Source: Lentimicrobiaceae bacterium (lineage in GTDB: Bacteria > Bacteroidota > Bacteroidia > Bacteroidales > UBA4417). From it: a DNA stretch of 32,968 nucleotides. Location of the stretch: assembly GCA_015657475.1 (NCBI GenBank), contig JADLKF010000022.1, positions 34,171-67,138 on the forward strand, written 5' to 3'. The notes beneath the pieces are model-generated. The model saw nothing but the letters and a program-made list of their open reading frames with translations. It ran no database searches and was not told the origin of the DNA. Both the position numbers and the translations under genes were made by a program. Shown here piece by piece: positions 27,460 to 32,968 of this stretch (the stretch's first letter is position 1; every line of letters begins with the position of its first letter).

Positions 27460-27939
27460 ATGGAAAGAACTAATCGTTTATACCGTTCAAAAACCAGCCG
27501 CGTGTTTGGCGGTGTTTGTGGCGGTCTTGCTGAGTACTTCGATGTTGATCCCATTATCATACGCCTGCTTTTCCTCATTATCGCGTTTGCAGGTGGCGGA
27601 GGCATTCTTGTTTACATCATTCTTTGGATCGCAATTCCGGAGAAACCGTTTGTACCGTTTGATACCAGTTACACTTCAGGCGGAGAAACAAATCCGGGCG
27701 AAACAACCGATGCTTCGCAACCCGACCCCGGGCAGCCATTTGCTCCCGCAAAATCCTACCAGCCAGGCCGTGGAGGACTCATAGGAGGCCTGATCCTAAT
27801 CACATTGGGCTGTATTTTCCTGGCTGACAGGTTTATCCCCAACATCAATTTTCACGACTTATGGCCGCTCATATTGGTTATGATAGGAGCAGTACTGATC
27901 GTTACCAACTTCACCGACCGTAAGCAGGATAATAAGTAG
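27460..27939 (+). CDS. PspC-domain membrane protein
   Basis: This is an inner-membrane protein of 159 residues. The PspC domain (about 6-62) has the signature VFGGVCGGLAEYFDVDP and one long hydrophobic segment ending in AIPEKP. A proline/threonine-rich linker (about 68-103) leads to a second hydrophobic region (GLIGGLILITLGCIFLADRF, then LWPLILVMIGAVLIV). That region resembles the LiaI/LiaF-type transmembrane domain (DUF5668). PspC proteins sense or relay envelope stress; here there is no PspA or PspF gene nearby. It is followed after 51 bases by a protein that repeats the second membrane region and adds a toast-rack domain, so the pair probably works together. Confidence 0.9.
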   Translation: MERTNRLYRSKTSRVFGGVCGGLAEYFDVDPIIIRLLFLIIAFAGGGGILVYIILWIAIPEKPFVPFDTSYTSGGETNPGETTDASQPDPGQPFAPAKSYQPGRGGLIGGLILITLGCIFLADRFIPNINFHDLWPLILVMIGAVLIVTNFTDRKQDNK

Positions 27940-27990
27940 GCGAGCGGCAGCAAATTATCAAATTCTATAATTCACTTAACAACCGAAAAA

Positions 27991-28929
27991 ATGAGCTACC
28001 GTAAAATATTCTGGGGAGTAATGCTGGTGATGATCGGCATACTCTTCATCCTGAAAAATACAGGCGCAATCTATTTCAACTGGCATACCGTCTGGAACCT
28101 CTGGCCGCTGCTGCTGATTCTCTGGGGTATTTCACTCATACCTGTAAAAGACTGGATCAAAATCACCCTTTCAATAGCCACAGTAATTATTGCATTTTTC
28201 GCAATTCAGCAATATGGAGATAACAGCCGTTGGAACTGGAGATTTAACTGGGATGAGGACAGGGATGTCGTAAAAATTGATCGAGATGAAGATGACAGCA
28301 ACGCCATGATGAATGTAACACAGACGCTTACTGAAGAGTTTGATTCTACATTCCGCTATGCTAAACTTAATCTTAACATAGGAGTTGGTGAATTCGATAT
28401 CAGGGATACGACTTCGAAGCTTGTGGTGCTGGACCGTTCGGGATCTCAGGGAACTTATTCAATGACAACAACAGACCAGGATAGTACAAAGGAGATCAAT
28501 GTTTCGCTGAATAAAGCTGAATTTAAAGGTGAAATTAAGAATGAAGTCAGAATGAGGCTAAACCCGAAGCCGATATGGGATCTCGGCCTGAATATAGGCG
28601 CCGCCGAGGTGAATTTCGATCTGAGCAGTTTTAAAACCCGCAACATCCTTATCGAAGGGGGTGCATCAGACATCGAAGTTAAGGTAGGCGGCCTGCTGCC
28701 ACAATCCTATATAAACATCAAAGCCGGCGCTGCTTCAATCACTTTGAAAATACCCAAGGAAGTTGGCGCCCAGATTACTAACAATACTTTTATGGCCAGC
28801 AAAAGCTTTGATGGATTCAAGAAAGTTGACAGTCACCTCTATCAAACCCCTGACTACGCCACAAACAGCAGAAAGATCAATATAAACATGGAAGCCGGGA
28901 TGGCCAGGATTGATGTAATCAGATATTAA
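27991..28929 (+). CDS. LiaF-like membrane protein with C-terminal toast-rack domain
   Basis: It has 312 residues. The N-terminal part (about 4-75) has three hydrophobic segments with ILFILKNTG and LWPLLLILWGISLI, the DUF5668 / LiaI-LiaF transmembrane pattern also seen at the end of the preceding PspC protein. An acidic stretch with DEDRDVVKIDRDEDD (about 89-103) follows. A beta-rich repeat region (about 115-312) has the rhythm of toast-rack/DUF4097-like domains: LNLNIGVGEFDI, LNIGAAEVNFDL, IKAGAASITLKI and INMEAGMARIDVI. Such domains are found in stress-response membrane proteins. The side of the membrane facing the beta domain is not certain. Its stop overlaps by four bases the stop of the convergent hydrolase gene. 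Confidence 0.82.
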   Translation: MSYRKIFWGVMLVMIGILFILKNTGAIYFNWHTVWNLWPLLLILWGISLIPVKDWIKITLSIATVIIAFFAIQQYGDNSRWNWRFNWDEDRDVVKIDRDEDDSNAMMNVTQTLTEEFDSTFRYAKLNLNIGVGEFDIRDTTSKLVVLDRSGSQGTYSMTTTDQDSTKEINVSLNKAEFKGEIKNEVRMRLNPKPIWDLGLNIGAAEVNFDLSSFKTRNILIEGGASDIEVKVGGLLPQSYINIKAGAASITLKIPKEVGAQITNNTFMASKSFDGFKKVDSHLYQTPDYATNSRKININMEAGMARIDVIRY

Positions 28930-29717
28930 TCAACGCTATAAATACACTCACGGCCTAAAAATCCGCTGAGTATAGCACAAAGTTCTTCCGGGGCATCAGC
29001 ATGAACCCAATGCGATGCCCCGGAAATTGTTTTAATATGCGCCGATGGGAAGTATTTCTTGATTAACGGAATATCCTCATCAACAATATAATCCGAACGT
29101 CCACCCTGGATAAATAACGCCGGACCGGTATACCGGCTTTCACTTGTTACACCATCAAAAAGTTGCTCGATATTGTTGCTTATAGCATCCAGGTTTAGTC
29201 TCCATGCCAGTTTTCCTGGCATTTTGTAATAAAGGTTCTTAAGTATGAACATTCTGATCCGCGGATCATGTACACGCGTTGCCAGGTCATTTTCAACTTC
29301 GGCGCGTGATGAATAAGCATCGAGGTTGGTCCGTATCATCTCGGTGATCACTCTTGTATGTACCAGTCGTTCAGGGTATTTGCGCGGACTTATATCAACA
29401 ATTACGAGTTTTTCGACCTTTTCATGATTTTCAAGCGCATAAGCCATGGCCACTTTGCCACCCATTGAGTGCCCGATTAGAACAGGTTTTTCAATCCTGT
29501 GCTCTTCAATAAATTCTGACAGGTCATCTACCATTGCAGGATATGAATGCATGGCCGCATGAGGTGACTGCCCATGATTTCGAAGGTCAGGAATGTAAAC
29601 AGAAAAGCGGTCTGCAATCCGCCGGCCAATGGTCACCCAGTTATCGCTCTGGCCAAATAGCCCGTGAAGAATGATGACAGGTTGGCCCTGCCCGAAATGA
29701 CGGTAGTACAGGTTCAT
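28926..29717 (-). CDS. Alpha/beta-fold hydrolase, YbfF esterase-like
   Basis: It is probably a cytoplasmic carboxylesterase of 263 residues. The oxyanion region LHGLFGQSDNW is at 18-28, the nucleophile Ser84 is in GHSMGG, and the catalytic histidine is probably His236 in SHWVHADAPEE. The LHGLFGQSDNW and PDLRNHGQSPH segments match the YbfF group, which hydrolyses short acyl esters and acyl-CoA in vitro. The natural substrate is unknown. It is the last gene of a minus-strand operon. Its ATG overlaps the stop of the SMP-30-like gene (ATGA), suggesting translational coupling. Confidence 0.9.
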   Translation of the reverse strand: MNLYYRHFGQGQPVIILHGLFGQSDNWVTIGRRIADRFSVYIPDLRNHGQSPHAAMHSYPAMVDDLSEFIEEHRIEKPVLIGHSMGGKVAMAYALENHEKVEKLVIVDISPRKYPERLVHTRVITEMIRTNLDAYSSRAEVENDLATRVHDPRIRMFILKNLYYKMPGKLAWRLNLDAISNNIEQLFDGVTSESRYTGPALFIQGGRSDYIVDEDIPLIKKYFPSAHIKTISGASHWVHADAPEELCAILSGFLGRECIYSVD

Positions 29718-30562
29718 TTGAGTTCGTAGGCCATTACCCTGTTATCAAAAAAGGTTGGAACGATAAGTAATCGTTTTGAAGGGATGTAGTCAATATCGGC
29801 AGCGTTGATTTTAGCTTGTGATGTGTTCATAATCAGCTCTTTGCCACCGTTTACCGTTGCCTTATACACCGAGCCCGACCAGTCGGAGAACAGGTAACTG
29901 TTCTTACCGCACGAAATTAGTCCATCAATACTTCCCGTACCTGAAATAAGATCAGAAAAGCGTTTGTTTGTCGTAAGTATTTGCACAACAGAGTTTTTAG
30001 TACCAGCCAATAGTATGTCTCTTCCAAGGCAATACAACCCGTTGACACCTTCGAGTCCTTCGATCCATTTCTCAATCTTCCCGCCTTCAAGCTTATAGAT
30101 GAATCCCTTCTGCGAGTCGGAGATATATACAATGCCCGAAGGACTTACCGAGATATCGTTAAGGAATTCGGACCCCGGTGCATGGTATCTCTTCAGGATT
30201 TTACCTTCGGCAACGCCAATTTCAACTACATCAGTAATATCGGTTACGAATAGTTTGCCTTTAAAAATCCCCATTCCTTTGGGTGCATCAAGTCCCGTAA
30301 TCCATTTGAGGTCAATGATTATACCTGATGTTGACAGCCTGGAGATGAAGCCGTTACCATCTTTAACCGATGGTTGCCCTCCAATGTTGGCGACATATAT
30401 CACATCATTGCCGGCATCATAAAGTACTGATTCGGGAGTGTTTAACGATGCAGGAGTTTCCCACTTTTTCACAAGGTGATCAGAAAGGTATACTGACTGT
30501 GCAAAAACTCCTGAAGTCAGAATGACCAGCAACGGAAGAATGAGGTTTCGATAATATATCAT
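29714..30562 (-). CDS. Secreted SMP-30/gluconolactonase-like beta-propeller
   Basis: The ATG at 30562 gives 282 residues and exposes a clean signal peptide (MIYYRNLILPLLVILTSGVFA); the frame runs upstream to 30616 but that would overlap the preceding gene. Blades repeat hydrophobic-strand patterns such as GIVYISDSQKGFIYKL and DVIYVANI. The divalent-metal ligands of the SMP-30 family seem to be present: Glu44 in TPESVLYD, an asparagine in GVNGL, and an aspartate in SIDGL. A lactonase or sugar-binding role in the periplasm is possible. A plain NHL-like propeller is the alternative. It is the third gene of the pdxJ operon, 10 bases after the YwqK-like gene. Confidence 0.8.
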   Translation of the reverse strand: MIYYRNLILPLLVILTSGVFAQSVYLSDHLVKKWETPASLNTPESVLYDAGNDVIYVANIGGQPSVKDGNGFISRLSTSGIIIDLKWITGLDAPKGMGIFKGKLFVTDITDVVEIGVAEGKILKRYHAPGSEFLNDISVSPSGIVYISDSQKGFIYKLEGGKIEKWIEGLEGVNGLYCLGRDILLAGTKNSVVQILTTNKRFSDLISGTGSIDGLISCGKNSYLFSDWSGSVYKATVNGGKELIMNTSQAKINAADIDYIPSKRLLIVPTFFDNRVMAYELK

Positions 30563-30572
30563 GGTTCTACTA

Positions 30573-31157
30573 TCAGTAAGGTTTTTCACTGATGACATTT
30601 CCTTCAGAATATACAACTTCCTTCGTCAGTTTGCCCGTTTCGTCATAAATTTTCCATGTGCCTTCTTCAAAGCCATTCAAAAATTCTCCTTCTTTCTCCT
30701 TCTGCCCATTTTCATGGTAAAAAATCCAAACGCCGGTTTCACGGCAATCATTATATAAGCCTTCGTTTTCCTTATTGCCATTTTCGTAATAGTGTACTGA
30801 CGGGCCATTCATCATACCATTCCTGTATACCTTGTCAATCTCCAGCTGGCCATTAGGATACCATTGTTTGAAAGGGCCATTGAATGCACTCGCCCTGAAA
30901 GTAATCTCTGAGAATTTTCTTCCCTGGTTATCCCATGTTGTTTCGATGCCGTTCAACTTGCCGTCGAGATAGTGCGATTCTATTTGTTTCTGCCCTGGTA
31001 TAAGCCATCTGATGGCAGTTCCTGTAAAAGGTATTTCCTTGCCCGAAAGGTACATTATCCCGTCTTTTTCAATGAGCATCAAAGCATCTACTGCCTCCTG
31101 GGCAGAAACGACTGAGACGGCTGATAAGAGGAGCAGAAGTGACAATAATTTCTTCAT
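30573..31157 (-). CDS. Secreted YwqK/MORN-like repeat protein
   Basis: The ATG at 31157 gives 194 residues with a signal peptide (MKKLLSLLLLLSAVSVVSA). From about residue 75 it consists of four or five imperfect repeats of the MORN-variant type: WYPNGQLE, YYENGNKENEG, FYHENGQKEKEG and IYDETGKL, each with a G-x-W-x-x-Y beta hairpin. Databases often label such proteins 'YwqK family antitoxin', but an exported copy with no toxin partner is unlikely to be an antitoxin. These repeats usually form an extended beta sheet that binds surfaces or proteins. It is the second gene after pdxJ, with 31 bases between them. Confidence 0.85.
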   Translation of the reverse strand: MKKLLSLLLLLSAVSVVSAQEAVDALMLIEKDGIMYLSGKEIPFTGTAIRWLIPGQKQIESHYLDGKLNGIETTWDNQGRKFSEITFRASAFNGPFKQWYPNGQLEIDKVYRNGMMNGPSVHYYENGNKENEGLYNDCRETGVWIFYHENGQKEKEGEFLNGFEEGTWKIYDETGKLTKEVVYSEGNVISEKPY

Positions 31158-31188
31158 AAAATTGGATTCATGATTCAATAACCAACAA

Positions 31189-31902
31189 CTACTTCAATTG
31201 TTGCAAGTAAAGTCCGATAGTCTTTTCGAGGCCGAAATAGAGCGCTTCGCTGATAAGTGCATGGCCTATAGAAACCTCGAACAGTCCCGGAAGGGAGCGG
31301 CTCAGGTACCAGAGGTTATTGAGATCAAGGTCGTGGCCGGCGTTGATACCGAGCCCTGCATCAACTGCTGCTTTTGCCGCCTCAACATATGGAGCAATGG
31401 CTTCTACACGGTCAACCGGATAGTTGCGGGCATAGGCTTCGGTGTATAGTTCTACACGGTCCGTGCCAGTTTCGGCAGCATGAAGAACCATTTCCGGAAC
31501 CGGGTCAACAAATATTGAAGTTCGTATACCTGCACTTTTAAAAGTCCGAATGACATTACGCAAAAATTCTTTGTGCTTAATGGTATCCCAGCCGGCATTT
31601 GAGGTTACAACATCATGAGCATCCGGCACCAGTGTTACCTGGTGAGGCTTTACATCAAGCACTAGGTCAATGAATTTTGGTTCGGGATTTCCTTCAATGT
31701 TGAATTCAGTATGAATCAGCGGGCGGAGTTCGTAAACATCGCTGTAACGAATGTGGCGCTCATCGGGACGCGGATGCACCGTAATACCCTGGGCTCCGAA
31801 TAATTCGCAATCAACGGCAGCTTTCAGTACATCTGGCATGTTTCCGCCTCTGGCATTACGGATAGTCGCAATTTTGTTGATATTTACACTTAACTTTGTC
31901 AT
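31189..31902 (-). CDS. pdxJ: Pyridoxine 5'-phosphate synthase
   Basis: It condenses 1-deoxy-D-xylulose 5-phosphate with 3-amino-2-oxopropyl phosphate to make pyridoxine 5'-phosphate, the last ring-forming step of the DXP-dependent B6 pathway. The ATG at 31902 gives 237 residues, the family length. The frame is open to 32100 but that part includes the promoter and overlaps the divergent gene. [20 protein letters not shown] begins the TIM barrel. HPRPDERHI at 43-51 holds the phosphate and catalytic groups, with Glu70 (Glu72 in E. coli) and [10 protein letters not shown] near the C-terminal end. It heads a four-gene operon with two exported proteins and a hydrolase. Confidence 0.97.
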   Translation of the reverse strand: MTKLSVNINKIATIRNARGGNMPDVLKAAVDCELFGAQGITVHPRPDERHIRYSDVYELRPLIHTEFNIEGNPEPKFIDLVLDVKPHQVTLVPDAHDVVTSNAGWDTIKHKEFLRNVIRTFKSAGIRTSIFVDPVPEMVLHAAETGTDRVELYTEAYARNYPVDRVEAIAPYVEAAKAAVDAGLGINAGHDLDLNNLWYLSRSLPGLFEVSIGHALISEALYFGLEKTIGLYLQQLK

Positions 31903-31920
31903 CAGGTAGAATTTGAACTG

Positions 31921-31928
31921 CAAAATTA
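31921..31928 (-). promoter_or_regulatory. Candidate -7 element of the pdxJ operon
   Basis: On the minus strand the bases read TAATTTTG, an exact match to TAnnTTTG, 18 bases before the ATG at 31902. It supports the short form of pdxJ. No -33 box is visible. Confidence 0.45.
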
Positions 31929-32035
31929 CAAACGAGCAGACTATTTTACCGGATTGAACGACGGATATATTAATAATTGCCGGTTTTTCTTTCCGGATGA
32001 TGAAAATTCTCATTACCTGACTTAAGAGTAAAACA

Positions 32036-32698
32036 ATGATAGCCAAGGATTTAGTAACCGATGCAGTAATTTCACTCAAAACTTCAGATACCGGTCTCAC
32101 CGCTCTTCACTGGATGGATGAGTACAAGGTGGAACATATGCCTATTGTCAACGAAAGTGAGTTTCTGGGACTTATTTCGGAAGAGGATGTTTTTGAGCTC
32201 AACAATTATGAAGAACCGCTTGGGAATCACCCGCTTTCACATCAGAATGCCTATGTAAACCAATCGCAGCATGTGTATGAGGTCATCAGGATGTTTTCGG
32301 AACTCAAACTTACGCTATTGCCCGTAGTTGATGAAAAACGAAAATATCTTGGCGTTATCACCCTGGCTACACTGGTTGAGAATCTTTCAGCGATAGCTGC
32401 CATCAACGACCCGGGTGGTATCATTGTGCTTGAACTAACGGCAAATGACTATTCAATCTCAGAAATTGCCCAGATCATCGAATCGAATGATGCACGTGTA
32501 CTGAGTCTTTATGTAACGTCGCACAGCGATTCAAACAAGCTCGAACTCACTATTAAAGTTAACAGACAGGATATACAACCCATTCTGCAAACTTTCCAGC
32601 GCTATGATTATGTTATAAAGGCTTCATTTTTTGAAAGTGACTATTATGACAGCCTTCGTGAGCGATACGACCTGCTCATGAATTACCTGAATATTTGA
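32036..32698 (+). CDS. CBS-domain pair protein, AcuB-like
   Basis: This soluble protein of 220 residues has two CBS motifs: about 1-58 ([22 protein letters not shown]) and about 70-130 ([22 protein letters not shown]). Together they form a module that usually binds adenine nucleotides. The C-terminal part (about 130-200; [24 protein letters not shown]) looks like an ACT-type regulatory domain, the same order as in AcuB-like proteins. No enzyme is attached, so it probably acts as a sensor on a partner. It is divergent from pdxJ and lies 10 bases before a POTRA-domain gene on the same strand, so an operon with envelope genes is likely. Confidence 0.88.
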   Translation: MIAKDLVTDAVISLKTSDTGLTALHWMDEYKVEHMPIVNESEFLGLISEEDVFELNNYEEPLGNHPLSHQNAYVNQSQHVYEVIRMFSELKLTLLPVVDEKRKYLGVITLATLVENLSAIAAINDPGGIIVLELTANDYSISEIAQIIESNDARVLSLYVTSHSDSNKLELTIKVNRQDIQPILQTFQRYDYVIKASFFESDYYDSLRERYDLLMNYLNI

Positions 32699-32708
32699 AA
32701 ATGAATTT

Positions 32709-32968
32709 ATGACGTACGCTACTGCTCATGCCATCAAGGTTGGATTTTCAGGCGCCCGGTGGCGCTGCAGGCTTACGGCGGTGTTTTTCATCATCATACT
32801 TTTAACAATCACCCCTGCTCAAGCCCTGTGCGATAAAGATGTGATTGTCAGTAAAATCACCTGTCACAATAATAAAATAACCAAACAATCAATCATACTT
32901 CGGGAACTGCCATTTCGAGAAGGTGACACCATCAATGGCAGTTCTTTTAGCCAGATGATGGGACAAAG
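32709..32968 (+). CDS. POTRA-containing Omp85-like outer membrane protein, 3'-truncated
   Basis: An open frame from the ATG at 32709 runs off the window edge, giving 86 residues. After a basic start comes a hydrophobic stretch (LTAVFFIIILLTITPAQA) that reads as a signal peptide with cleavage after about residue 40. The following part has the POTRA pattern: VSKITCHNNKITKQSIILREL, then PFREGDTI, like the 'GN..T....I.REL....GD' rhythm of BamA and TamA relatives. The C-terminal barrel would lie beyond the window. Whether it is BamA itself or an accessory paralog cannot be told. It follows the CBS gene after 10 bases and is probably in the same transcript. Confidence 0.72.
   Translation, partial: MTYATAHAIKVGFSGARWRCRLTAVFFIIILLTITPAQALCDKDVIVSKITCHNNKITKQSIILRELPFREGDTINGSSFSQMMGQ

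Noticed and set aside
31903-32100. A 66-residue N-terminal extension of pdxJ
   Set aside because: It contains the -7 promoter box, overlaps the divergent CBS gene and has no family counterpart; the ATG at 31902 gives the normal length.
1-32968. Mobile element, prophage, CRISPR or defence island
   Set aside because: I saw no integrase, transposase, regularly spaced repeats, tRNA-linked repeats or defence-type genes. Neighbours look like vertically inherited metabolism and envelope genes.

Overview
The window is an ordinary chromosomal segment of a member of the Bacteroidota, probably Bacteroidales or a close relative. Four things in the sequence point there: several start sites carry the lineage-specific -7 element TAnnTTTG, sometimes with TTTG about 19-20 bases upstream; one secreted enzyme ends in a type IX secretion (T9SS) sorting domain; there is an S46 dipeptidyl-peptidase; and the gene set (DUF2007 protein, PspC/toast-rack pair, TatC with a cysteine-bearing loop) is typical of the phylum. 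I see no tRNA or rRNA gene, CRISPR array, insertion sequence, prophage or integrase. No gap between genes exceeds about 280 bases.

Layout, left to right. Bases 1-9827 are plus-strand metabolism: the C-terminal two thirds of purL, deoD, a short-chain dehydrogenase, two adjacent paralogous long-chain acyl-CoA synthetases, gpmA and a PPP-type metallophosphatase. Bases 9824-12896 are a minus-strand cluster of a DUF2007 protein, a PlsC-type acyltransferase and a barrel-only Omp85 protein. A GT39-type membrane glycosyltransferase (plus) converges on an RlmD-type RNA methyltransferase (minus). Bases 16171-20344 hold the methylmalonyl-CoA mutase operon (small then large subunit), closed by a clear terminator.

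Bases 20511-26185 are minus-strand: a membrane acyltransferase of the NagX/HGSNAT type, RidA, an S46 peptidase with the DPP11-type specificity residue, and a T9SS-exported GH18 protein. Then come tatC and a PspC/LiaF-like pair (plus). Next is a four-gene minus-strand operon: pdxJ, a YwqK-like repeat protein, an SMP-30-like propeller and an alpha/beta hydrolase. Last are a CBS-domain protein and the start of a POTRA-containing outer-membrane protein, cut by the window edge (plus).

Read together, the region suggests a heterotroph. It digests peptides and possibly chitin-like glycans outside the inner membrane, activates fatty acids with CoA, and runs the succinate/propionate route through methylmalonyl-CoA. 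I found no convincing undescribed multi-gene system. The items most worth a second look are two inverted repeats upstream of the acyl-CoA synthetases, the DUF2007-PlsC-Omp85 cluster, and the operon linking pdxJ to two exported proteins.
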